NCBI GenBank assembly: GCA_041661445.1
Contig: JBAZUK010000001.1
Coordinates: forward strand, 620,001 to 684,000
DNA length: 64,000 nucleotides
Direction: 5' to 3'
Source: JBAZUK01 sp041661445
GTDB lineage: Bacteria; Chlamydiota; Chlamydiia; Chlamydiales; SM23-39
Below are positions 1 through 7,151 of this stretch, piece after piece (positions within the stretch are counted from its first letter, which is position 1; each line of letters begins with the position of its first letter). The notes beneath the pieces were generated by a model. The model did not search any database, had not been told where the DNA came from, and saw only the letters and a list, made by a program, of their open reading frames with translations. Made by a program: the position numbers and the translations under genes.

Positions 1-2
1 AA

Positions 3-1670
3 GATGCTGCAGTTTATATAGCTCATAAGAAGAATTCAAATCCTTTAAATAGAATTTTTCGTGTGGTTGCAAATAAATTCAATCTTGATTCAAACTTTGT
101 CGGTTTAATTTCTATTTTAGTTTTTGTAGCATTGTTCAAAGCCTTTTTTCTATTTACTTCCAGATATTGTACTCAGATGCTCTCGATCCGAATAACAAGA
201 GATTTAAGACAGCAGTTTTTTGAACATATACAATCTCTTCCTCTTAGCTTTTATCAACAGCAAAATATGGGATCTCTTTCCACTCGAGCTGTAGGTGACG
301 CAGGGCAAATAGCGTCTTCAATCAATTCGATGATAACAAATTACATTCAAACACCATTTGTTGTTTTTTCCGCTCTTATGGTCTGTTTTTATTTATCCTG
401 GAAATTATCTCTGATAATATTCATCGGAATGCCGATGATTGTTTTTCCGGTCATCTTTTTAACTAAAAGAATTAAAGCGGTATCTCGCCAGATACAAAAA
501 AATCAGGAGTCATTCACATCAGTTTTATTAGATTTCCTGGGTGGAATCCAAACTATAAAAATTTTTGCAACAGAACAGTTCTCCTTAAAAAAATTTAATG
601 AGCAGAATAATCGAATGGCCTTCTTGGAAACAAAGAATGCTAAATATACTCTTTTGACCAGACCAATTCTGCATACCATCACCACTTCCTGCATGGCAAC
701 TGTTGTTCTGCTTGGTTTGTATATGCTCAATATGAACATACCGGTACTGATTGTTTTTGTAGCTTCTCTGTATTTGTTTTATGAACCGGTAAAAAAATTT
801 GCTGAAGAAAATTCTAATGTTCAAAGAGGGGTTGTTGCTGCTGAAAGGATGTTTGAAGTTTTAACCTTAAAACCAAATATCAAGGATCAAGACGGTGCCA
901 TTGACTTAAATGAATTTAAAGATTCGATTGAATTCGAAAATGTGAGTTTTAAATATAAGGATGAGTGGATATTAAAAAATATTAGTTTCAAAATTAAAAA
1001 AGGCTCTACTGTTGCAATTGTAGGCCCAACCGGAGCTGGGAAGTCTACTATAGTACAATTGTTGCCGAGATTATTTGATGTTCAGGAAGGCCAAATTAAA
1101 ATTGATGGATTGCCAATTAAAGAATATACTCAAAAATCTCTTAGAGAAGCAATTGCTTTTGTGCCTCAAAAACCATTTTTGTTTTATGATACTATATTAG
1201 AAAACATCGCATTTGGAAAAAATTATTCACTAGAAGAAATTAAAGAAGCAGCAATTAAGGCAAATGCTCATGAATTCATTATAGAATTAGAAAATGATTA
1301 TCATTCAATGTTAGCGGAACGTGGAAAAAATCTCTCAGGGGGGCAACAGCAAAGATTAGCTATCGCTAGGGCTTTAGTTAAGAAATCTTCTATTCTAGTT
1401 TTGGATGAGGCTACTTCTTCTTTAGATGCTATCAGTGAGAGCAAAATAAAAGAGGCGATATACAAGCTGCAAAAAAAAGTTACGCAAATAATTATTGCTC
1501 ACAGGCTTTCAACTATAGAACATGCAGATAAGATAATATATATCGAAAAAGGCGTCAAATTAGCTGAAGGACCTAAAAGCGAGTTATTAAAATCATGTCC
1601 TGAATTTAAATATATGTGGGATCATTATCATAGATCAAAATCCTTAGATTCAGTTTCTATAGAAGGATAA
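3..1670 (+). CDS. ABC exporter, fused membrane and ATPase domains (MsbA-like), 5' end outside window
   Basis: Half-transporter that would act as a homodimer in the inner membrane, probably flipping a lipid such as lipid A. The reading frame is open from base 3, so the start codon and first membrane helix lie outside the window; the GTG at 63 is internal. About five membrane segments come first, then the nucleotide-binding domain: Walker A (GPTGAGKST, from base 1023), ABC signature (LSGGQQQ, from 1332), Walker B (ILVLDE, from 1392) and an H-loop in IIAHRLS. All ATPase motifs are intact. Fused exporters of this type export lipids, peptides or drugs; the lipid assignment is inference from overall resemblance. 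A small unknown gene follows 3 bases later and is probably co-transcribed. Confidence 0.88.
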   Translation, partial: DAAVYIAHKKNSNPLNRIFRVVANKFNLDSNFVGLISILVFVALFKAFFLFTSRYCTQMLSIRITRDLRQQFFEHIQSLPLSFYQQQNMGSLSTRAVGDAGQIASSINSMITNYIQTPFVVFSALMVCFYLSWKLSLIIFIGMPMIVFPVIFLTKRIKAVSRQIQKNQESFTSVLLDFLGGIQTIKIFATEQFSLKKFNEQNNRMAFLETKNAKYTLLTRPILHTITTSCMATVVLLGLYMLNMNIPVLIVFVASLYLFYEPVKKFAEENSNVQRGVVAAERMFEVLTLKPNIKDQDGAIDLNEFKDSIEFENVSFKYKDEWILKNISFKIKKGSTVAIVGPTGAGKSTIVQLLPRLFDVQEGQIKIDGLPIKEYTQKSLREAIAFVPQKPFLFYDTILENIAFGKNYSLEEIKEAAIKANAHEFIIELENDYHSMLAERGKNLSGGQQQRLAIARALVKKSSILVLDEATSSLDAISESKIKEAIYKLQKKVTQIIIAHRLSTIEHADKIIYIEKGVKLAEGPKSELLKSCPEFKYMWDHYHRSKSLDSVSIEG

Positions 1671-1673
1671 TTC

Positions 1674-1952
1674 ATGATTGATGAAAGCAAAGAGTTATCT
1701 GATACTTTAGATGAATTGATAAATTTGTTAACTGAGTTTGAAGAAACGAAAGACGATTTTAAAAAACCGCTTATTCGATCATATTTTCAAAAAATATCTT
1801 CTCTCGGAAAAATTATTGATAATAATGTTCTTGGAGAAGTAGAGAAACTATCTGAAGATATAGATCTTTATCTATCAAACCCTCAAAAGAAAGCTTTTTT
1901 AATGTTGATAGATGCAGCAATAAACCTCAAAAACAATCTTTGGGAACTTTAG
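1674..1952 (+). CDS. Small acidic helical protein, unknown
   Basis: A 92-residue protein starting with ATG three bases after the ABC exporter stop, so almost certainly translated from the same message. It is acidic and predicted helical, with leucines spaced as in amphipathic helices (ELSDTLDELINLLTEFEE near the start), and has no signal peptide, membrane segment or cysteine. I do not recognise the family. It could be a partner or regulator of the exporter, which is only inference from position. A short inverted repeat (GAAAGAAA at 1952-1959 and TTTCTTTC at 1971-1978) follows the stop and might be a weak terminator, but no T-run follows it. Confidence 0.6.
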   Translation: MIDESKELSDTLDELINLLTEFEETKDDFKKPLIRSYFQKISSLGKIIDNNVLGEVEKLSEDIDLYLSNPQKKAFLMLIDAAINLKNNLWEL

Positions 1953-2079
1953 AAAGAAATGAAAAATAAGTTTCTTTCATAGCTAAGAAATTTGTATGTA
2001 TTAAATATCTACCTGTATTTTTTTTCTTTAAAAAAATAATCACATCATTTTTTAATTTTCGAAAAATCAATAGACTGCT

Positions 2080-2107
2080 TTTAAATATAACTTTGAGTTG
2101 ATATAAT
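2080..2107 (+). promoter_or_regulatory. Candidate promoter for the small membrane protein at 2134
   Basis: A perfect TATAAT lies at 2102-2107, with an AT-rich weak -35 (TTTAAA, 2080-2085) 16 bases upstream. A start near 2113 gives a leader of about 20 bases carrying AAAAGGA ahead of the ATG at 2134. The -35 is a poor match, so confidence is modest. Confidence 0.35.
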
Positions 2108-2133
2108 TTTTGCTCTATATAAAAGGAAAAGTA

Positions 2134-2508
2134 ATGTTTATTAATTCAGGGAATACAACTAATTTATTTTATGTTTCATATTATAATTTTTTTAACGATA
2201 TTGTTACTCGAAAACCTTTAGAGATGCTTGTAAGCTCGGTTGCTTTGTTGGCTCTAGCAAGTTTTGCTCTTGCTATAAAACCGACGTTAGGGATTGCTCT
2301 TTTCATTCCTAGCTGCGTCGTTTTTTATAAAATTATTGCTAATTTTAGTAGTTTTGCTTTGGCAGTAGCTGCAGATCTAGATCCGACTTATTATTCAAAA
2401 GGTTATTTTTATGGGTATATAGGACCACAATCATTATATAAAATGATGAATTTTATACATGGTTATATAAATGGTTTTAAAAACGGTTGTGCAGCAACCT
2501 TCACATAA
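2134..2508 (+). CDS. Small membrane protein, unknown
   Basis: A 124-residue protein. The ATG at 2134 is preferred over an upstream TTG at 2110 because an AAAAGGA ribosome-binding site sits just ahead of it and a TATAAT box at 2102-2107 would place the TTG at or before the transcription start. The central part (about residues 27-72) is two adjoining hydrophobic segments, LVSSVALLALASFALAI and IALFIPSCVVFYKIIANF, followed by a Tyr/Gly-rich tail (YYSKGYFYGYIGP). Paired hydrophobic segments with a short turn are also typical of chlamydial inclusion-membrane proteins, but at this size that is speculation. No recognised family. It stands alone between an exporter operon and convergent genes. Confidence 0.55.
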   Translation: MFINSGNTTNLFYVSYYNFFNDIVTRKPLEMLVSSVALLALASFALAIKPTLGIALFIPSCVVFYKIIANFSSFALAVAADLDPTYYSKGYFYGYIGPQSLYKMMNFIHGYINGFKNGCAATFT

Positions 2509-2550
2509 ATTAATCCAGATTTAAGCTTTTCAATGTCTTCATAGATTAAA

Positions 2551-2635
2551 GAAGTGAAATTGAATCAATAAAAGGCCTGAAGTATATATTTTGGAAAAAC
2601 ATATGCTGATAATGTTTTCCTTATTGAATCACTTC
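2551..2635. repeat. Nested inverted repeat between convergent genes
   Basis: The 192-base gap between the membrane protein and the leftward SDR holds no gene. Arms GAAGTG...GAATCAATAA (2551-2570) and TTATTGAATCACTTC (2621-2635) are imperfectly complementary, and inside them GGAAAAACAT/ATGTTTTCC (2593-2620) forms a second stem. The structure could end transcription from either side, but there is no clean T-tract. Confidence 0.4.
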
Positions 2636-2700
2636 AAAAACCAACATTAACGAAGTGATGAAAGCAGCGGAATTTTTCAAAAGGTTAAATTACTTCTTGG

Positions 2701-3510
2701 TTATAACTCTCTATGCGGATGTTTAAATATATAACCTTTTTCTTTGATTCTGTAATTTGAGATCCTTTTGTTATTATCGGGAAGATCGGCAATGTTTGGA
2801 TCAAATTTTGGTCTTAAGTAATTTATCTTTGTGCAAACCTGGTTAGCAAATTCCTGCCTGGTTGGATGATCATCATCAACTACATTGTAAATGCCCAAAA
2901 TTTCATGTTCAATTACATAATTGATAACACCGATTACATCTTGAAGATGAACCATATTCGTGAAATATTCACCATGTCCAGACATAACATTTTTGTAGAT
3001 CATTTTGAAAAGATCGACAATTGTTCTTTCAGGGCCGTATATTTTTGATAGTCTCAAAATTGTCACCTTCCAGCCATAGTCAGTCAAAGAATAAAGTGTG
3101 TTTTCTTTTTCTATTAAGATTTTTGATTCCTCATCTTTTGCATTCAAAGAACAGGACTCATCTACCCACATCCCTTGGTGGTCACCATAAATTGTTGTTC
3201 GCGAGGTATAAATAAGTCTTTTAGCGCTATTCATATTGATTGCACATCTTTTTAGCATTTGTGCAGTTTTAAGGTTGTCTAAATCATTACCTTCTTCAAA
3301 AGAAACAATAATTATGTCATTTTCTTCTAATATACAGCTCATCTCATTTTCATCTTCACCTTTCATAACAACTAACTTTTGTGCAGATGCAGAAAAATTT
3401 TTTATTGAATCAGGATTTCTGGAAATGCATGTAACAAAATGATCTTTGCTTGTTAGATCTTTTGCTAATTCAGAACTGATATATGAGCAACCGAATATTG
3501 CTATTTTCAT
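2701..3510 (-). CDS. NAD(P)-dependent epimerase/dehydratase, extended SDR
   Basis: A 269-residue Rossmann-fold oxidoreductase-like protein. The N-terminus MKIAIFGCSYISSELA is a variant of the dinucleotide-binding glycine motif (GxxxxxxxLA rather than GxxGxxG), as found in the YeeZ-type atypical SDR branch. The expected strand-serine-tyrosine region is YTSRTTIYGDHQG, and the later segment ILRLSKIYGPERTIVDLF is the usual extended-SDR substrate loop start. The YxxxK catalytic pair is not obvious, so activity is uncertain. Substrate unknown. The ATG is followed seven bases downstream in the same direction by the end of the DnaQ-like gene, suggesting an operon with it. Cytoplasmic. Confidence 0.75.
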   Translation of the reverse strand: MKIAIFGCSYISSELAKDLTSKDHFVTCISRNPDSIKNFSASAQKLVVMKGEDENEMSCILEENDIIIVSFEEGNDLDNLKTAQMLKRCAINMNSAKRLIYTSRTTIYGDHQGMWVDESCSLNAKDEESKILIEKENTLYSLTDYGWKVTILRLSKIYGPERTIVDLFKMIYKNVMSGHGEYFTNMVHLQDVIGVINYVIEHEILGIYNVVDDDHPTRQEFANQVCTKINYLRPKFDPNIADLPDNNKRISNYRIKEKGYIFKHPHREL

Positions 3511-3516
3511 TTTTTT

Positions 3517-4224
3517 TTATCCTTCTGTTAAAAGTCCTAATTTTTCAAAGCTTTCTTTTAAAGACTTGTTTTCAGGTTTTTCAAATACCAAGCTTTTATT
3601 GAGCCATGCTATATATGATTTGGGAACCTCGTCTAACTTTTTTCCTTGATGTTTTCCAAATGGCATGTACTCAAGATTTCTAATTCTTTTAGCAATTAAT
3701 AGTTCCAGCACTTTTTCAATCGGCAGATCATCAACAAGCTTTTCAAAGACCTGCTTCAAAACAATTACATCATTTAATGCTCTATGAGCTTGATTTTCCT
3801 GAATTTTATAAATTTGTCTCAAATATTGAAGCGCATGTTTTGGCAGATCGGGTCTATATTTTCTTGCCCATTTAAGGGAATCTATAAATTGCCACTTAGG
3901 AAATTGGATATTTATTCTCTTGAATTCCTCTTCTAAAAAGAGTTTATCAAAGCTGTCATTATTGTGCGCGACTAGTACTACATCGCCTGAACAGAATTCT
4001 ATAAACCTTTTTCCAACATTTTCAAAGATATCCGCATCTTTGACCATTTCATTAGTAATTTTACATATCGCCATGGATTCTTCTGAAATCATCATCATGG
4101 GATTTACCAGTTCGGAAAAACTTTTGTTGCTTACAGGATCAAAAGCAGCTATTTCGATAATTCTATCGTTTTTGCTGTCCAGCCCTGTTGTTTCTGTATC
4201 ATAATAAATTGGTCTTAAGCTCAT
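3517..4224 (-). CDS. DnaQ-like 3'-5' exonuclease with C-terminal DUF3820 segment
   Basis: A 235-residue protein. Residues 1-170 form a DEDDh exonuclease: Exo I DTETTG (Asp9, Glu11), Exo II around VAHNNDSFD, Exo III HRALNDV with the catalytic His and Asp. Residues about 185-220 (EYMPFGKHQGKKLDEVPKSY) match the small DUF3820 module often fused to such exonucleases. It probably trims DNA or RNA 3' ends; it is too short and too different to assert that it is the replicative epsilon subunit. C. trachomatis has two dnaQ paralogues (CT261 and CT536); the nearby-gene logic here favours a CT261-type gene, though its CT259-like neighbour is 50 kb away. Precedes the SDR gene with a 6-base gap. Confidence 0.87.
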   Translation of the reverse strand: MSLRPIYYDTETTGLDSKNDRIIEIAAFDPVSNKSFSELVNPMMMISEESMAICKITNEMVKDADIFENVGKRFIEFCSGDVVLVAHNNDSFDKLFLEEEFKRINIQFPKWQFIDSLKWARKYRPDLPKHALQYLRQIYKIQENQAHRALNDVIVLKQVFEKLVDDLPIEKVLELLIAKRIRNLEYMPFGKHQGKKLDEVPKSYIAWLNKSLVFEKPENKSLKESFEKLGLLTEG

Positions 4225-4278
4225 ATTTATTCTAAAATAAAATTACTTAGAAATGATATTATCAAAAAAAGGTGATAA

Positions 4279-4455
4279 ATGTGTGTAAAAATTTTATTTT
4301 TTTTAACTTTTTTTTTATTCTCAGGATGTTATCAAAGAACGGGAAGTATTTTTTATAATGACACTTCATGTAAAAAAATATTAAAGCCAACGCTTTCTTG
4401 CAAAAATATATGTGCAGAAAAGAGAAAGAAAGATAGTAAAAATAATTATTATTAG
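4279..4455 (+). CDS. Candidate small cysteine-rich lipoprotein
   Basis: A 58-residue reading frame. AAAAAGGTGAT (4266-4275) sits at good distance from the ATG at 4279. Residues 1-17 look like a lipoprotein signal peptide: Lys, a hydrophobic run, then the lipobox LFSGC with Cys17 as the lipidation site. Three more cysteines follow (31, 41, 45), then a Lys-rich tail. The last 75 bases overlap the 3' end of corA on the other strand, which argues some caution. Lysis-type entericidin or cysteine-rich envelope lipoproteins are similar in size, but there is no clear family. Supported by signal peptide plus ribosome-binding site, not by homology. Confidence 0.45.
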   Translation: MCVKILFFLTFFLFSGCYQRTGSIFYNDTSCKKILKPTLSCKNICAEKRKKDSKNNYY

Positions 4456-5301
4456 GAATGCATGCGAATTGCTTGCAAATGGCAAATTAATGTTCATTCC
4501 ATAAATTGAGGAAATAATTGTTGGTATAGTAAATATTATAGTAATTGCTGTTAAGAGTTTTATAGTTTTATTAACATCGTTTGTAAATAAAATCTGATAA
4601 GCATCTCGAAGCGATCTTATGCTTTTTACGCTAACAGAACAGATGTCTTCAGATTGCTTGATAGCAATCATTAAATCCTGTAAAAGATCATAGTCTTTTT
4701 CATACAGACTTATATATCTGCCGGAGGAAATTGCCTCTAATAAATTTCTGATCGGCACTAAAGAAGAGAGATATTGATTTAAAATTTCCTCATTTTTTGT
4801 AAGAACTACAATTGCTTTATTTGAAACACTTTTCATTTTATATTCGTGTTCAATTACAGTATTTCTTACATGTTTAATTTTTGTTGTAAAATCATGAGTT
4901 ATTTTTAAAAGAATATAAAGCAAAACCTTGGATTTTTGAGTTGTAGCCAAATTAATTTTACTTTCTAGTATCGCTTCAATTATTTTGCTTTTCTGCGGAG
5001 ATATTGTGATAATATAATTTTTTGCAAGAATAATTGTTAAAGTATTTGTATATAGACCTTCTTCCAAATCCGAAGAGTGTCTGGAGTAAAGAACTATATT
5101 ATCTCCGATGTGTTCGATCCTCGGGATTTCGTATTTGTCCAAACTGTCAATCAAATCACTGGAGTCCAACCCTGTAAGCTCGCAGATTTTGTTAAGATCA
5201 TCCATTGAGGTGTCTTTTAAATTAATCCAGCTTCCTACTTTAAACTCTTCGTTTAAAGTAAAGTTTTCGTCTTTAATAGATTTAAAATAAATTTCAAACA
5301 T
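4381..5301 (-). CDS. corA: CorA-family divalent cation transporter
   Basis: A 306-residue protein with the CorA layout: a long soluble alpha/beta and helical N-terminal region (about 1-240), then two C-terminal membrane helices (about 247-268 and 278-299). The signature Gly-Met-Asn sits at the end of the first helix (SIYGMNINLPF) and the tail is basic (FARKRWL). CorA proteins work as pentamers in the inner membrane to take up Mg2+, sometimes Co2+ or Ni2+. Length and motif are normal. Stands alone between a small lipoprotein frame on the other strand and lpxD. Its 3' end is overlapped convergently by that frame. Confidence 0.9.
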   Translation of the reverse strand: MFEIYFKSIKDENFTLNEEFKVGSWINLKDTSMDDLNKICELTGLDSSDLIDSLDKYEIPRIEHIGDNIVLYSRHSSDLEEGLYTNTLTIILAKNYIITISPQKSKIIEAILESKINLATTQKSKVLLYILLKITHDFTTKIKHVRNTVIEHEYKMKSVSNKAIVVLTKNEEILNQYLSSLVPIRNLLEAISSGRYISLYEKDYDLLQDLMIAIKQSEDICSVSVKSIRSLRDAYQILFTNDVNKTIKLLTAITIIFTIPTIISSIYGMNINLPFASNSHAFLIIIIFTIFLSLFCTYIFARKRWL

Positions 5302-5375
5302 TCTTATGCCTCAAATTACTTGTTAACAGTTGTCGTGAGGAAATTCAAGATTTTTTTTAATTTGAAAAAAAATAT

Positions 5376-6422
5376 TTAAAGATCAGAATGATTTTTTACG
5401 TTGCTTTCTAGTTTATTTATTTTTTCTTCTAGTCTTTTTAAAGTTTTTTCAAGATTTTTAAAAGCAACATATTGTCTATTGTATTCTTCTATCGGAATAG
5501 CAGGGGAGCCTCTGTATTTTCCTGTTTTTAAATTTTTACTTACTCCGGATCTTGTTGCTAGCATTGTCTTATTTTCAATTTCAATGTGACCGGTAACGCC
5601 AACCTGTCCGCCCATAATGACATGACTTCCGATTTTTGCTGAACCGGCTATTCCGCTTTGAGCTGCTATAGCGGTGTGTTCTCCAATTTCTACGTTATGT
5701 GCAATTTGAACTAGATTATCTATTTTAGTGCCTTTTTTAATAATGGTATGTTTAAATCTGGCCCGGTCAATACAGGTATTTGCGCCTATCTCAACATCAT
5801 CTTCGATTATAACATTTCCCATTTGATCCAGTTTCTTATATGAACCGTCTTTTTCCGGTAAATAACCGAAACCGCAAGAACCAATTACTGCTCCAGGCTG
5901 CAAAATCACTCTATTATTTATTATTGAACCTTCTCTTATTGTTACATTTGAATGAATAATACAATCCTTGCCTATTTGGCAATTAGGTCCAATATATACA
6001 TTAGCCCCTATAAACGTATTATCTAGGATAATAACGTTTTTATCTATAGTAGCATTTGGTAAGACAGTTACTGTTTCTTTTATTTTTGCTGTCGGATGAA
6101 TTGCAGCATTTTGATTGACTCTATTAAAACCTGAAAATTGATTTTCAGATGATAAAAAAAATTGAACAATTTTTTGAAAAGCAAGCGAGGGGTTTTCAGA
6201 TATTAAATAATTTTTGTCGCTTTCGATTTGTATGGTATTGTCCAGACAAATAACCCCCGCCTTGGATTTTTTCATCAGTTCTAGGTAGCGGGGGTTGGCT
6301 AAAAAAGAAGCTTGCAAGCTGGTTGCATCCTCAAGAGTGTTGACTCCTGATATTTCAAAATTTTCATCACCGATTAATTGTGATGAAGTTAATTCAGCTA
6401 ACTTTTTTAAAGTTGCTTTCAT
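5376..6422 (-). CDS. lpxD: UDP-3-O-acyl-glucosamine N-acyltransferase
   Basis: A 348-residue LpxD: adds the second 3-hydroxyacyl chain, delivered by acyl carrier protein, to UDP-3-O-acyl-glucosamine in lipid A synthesis. Residues 1-100 are the uridine-binding domain; about 105-310 are hexapeptide repeats of the left-handed beta-helix (AAIHPTAKIKETVTVLPNA onward). The catalytic histidine lies in VQIAHNVEIGEHTAIAAQSG. The C-terminus is a charged helix/coiled coil (LEKTLKRLEEKINKLES), as expected for the trimer. Its ATG overlaps the ompH stop by four bases (ATGA), so it is the last gene of the bamA-ompH-lpxD operon, the chlamydial order CT241-CT243. Confidence 0.96.
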   Translation of the reverse strand: MKATLKKLAELTSSQLIGDENFEISGVNTLEDATSLQASFLANPRYLELMKKSKAGVICLDNTIQIESDKNYLISENPSLAFQKIVQFFLSSENQFSGFNRVNQNAAIHPTAKIKETVTVLPNATIDKNVIILDNTFIGANVYIGPNCQIGKDCIIHSNVTIREGSIINNRVILQPGAVIGSCGFGYLPEKDGSYKKLDQMGNVIIEDDVEIGANTCIDRARFKHTIIKKGTKIDNLVQIAHNVEIGEHTAIAAQSGIAGSAKIGSHVIMGGQVGVTGHIEIENKTMLATRSGVSKNLKTGKYRGSPAIPIEEYNRQYVAFKNLEKTLKRLEEKINKLESNVKNHSDL

Positions 6423-7129
6423 TTAGCCTCTTTTTCAACTTTATTTTCTTCAGAAGGATTCACTATGCTGTTTTTATCTTTTTCATTCTTAGAAATTTCA
6501 TTTTTTGCTGCTTCGCTTTTAGAAGCATCGTTTTTAGAAACTTCATTTTTTACTGCATCATTTTTAGAAGCATCATTCATCGAAGCTTCGTTTTTTGAAG
6601 AATCACTTTCAAAGTTTTTATCCATTTCTGTTATTACAAGAGTTGTAATATCAATTTTTGGATTAGAATAAAAACATGCTTCTTTGTTTAAAATAACATC
6701 TAATTTCTTATCTTGAGCAACTTTTTCTGATGCTTTAGAAATGTTTTGTGACATTTTTTGAATAAAGAAATAATTTGCCTGATTTAAAATTTGATATAAT
6801 TGATTTTGATATTTTGAAATATCTTGTAATAAATTTTGTTTTTTTGCTTTCAGTTCATCTTCAGCTTCTGGAGAAAGACCATCTAAATAGTCCTGATCTT
6901 CAAGTTTAGTGCTTACATCTTGCAATTCTTTATCAGTTTCTTCTATTAGTTTAGTCCACTGTTTTTTGATGTTTTCTAATTGTTCTTGCTCGCTTTTTCC
7001 ATATTTTGAATCAGTAATAACAGTCATAAAATTTACTGTTCCGGTCATAGCTTTTGTGTCAGCTGCATAACCTACTTTTAGCCCTGCAATCATTATTGCC
7101 AAAGCTGCAAGAATATGTTTTGTTTTCAT
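6419..7129 (-). CDS. ompH: Periplasmic chaperone OmpH/Skp with repetitive charged tail
   Basis: A 236-residue protein; periplasmic chaperone that holds unfolded outer-membrane proteins on the way to BamA. The ATG at 7129 is chosen because AGGAG lies just upstream and MKTKHILAALAIMIAGLKVGYAAD is a proper signal peptide; the longer frame to 7198 overlaps bamA. The mature part is the usual helical Skp coiled-coil. Unlike typical Skp (about 160 residues), it carries a tail of about 55 residues made of near-repeats of the type (S/A/V)-K-N-(D/E)-(A/V/I), encoded by degenerate 15-base units around 6450-6610. Sits between bamA and lpxD, as in other chlamydiae. Confidence 0.92.
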   Translation of the reverse strand: MKTKHILAALAIMIAGLKVGYAADTKAMTGTVNFMTVITDSKYGKSEQEQLENIKKQWTKLIEETDKELQDVSTKLEDQDYLDGLSPEAEDELKAKKQNLLQDISKYQNQLYQILNQANYFFIQKMSQNISKASEKVAQDKKLDVILNKEACFYSNPKIDITTLVITEMDKNFESDSSKNEASMNDASKNDAVKNEVSKNDASKSEAAKNEISKNEKDKNSIVNPSEENKVEKEAK

Positions 7130-7151
7130 TTTGTTTACTCCTGTTGTTTTT

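Noticed and set aside
1952..1978. Short hairpin after the 92-residue gene
   Set aside because: Eight pairs of A/T-rich stem without GC core or T-run; too weak to call as a terminator.
6450..6610. Possible CRISPR-like or minisatellite array
   Set aside because: The periodic units are in frame within ompH and encode a repetitive peptide; there are no spacers of equal length.
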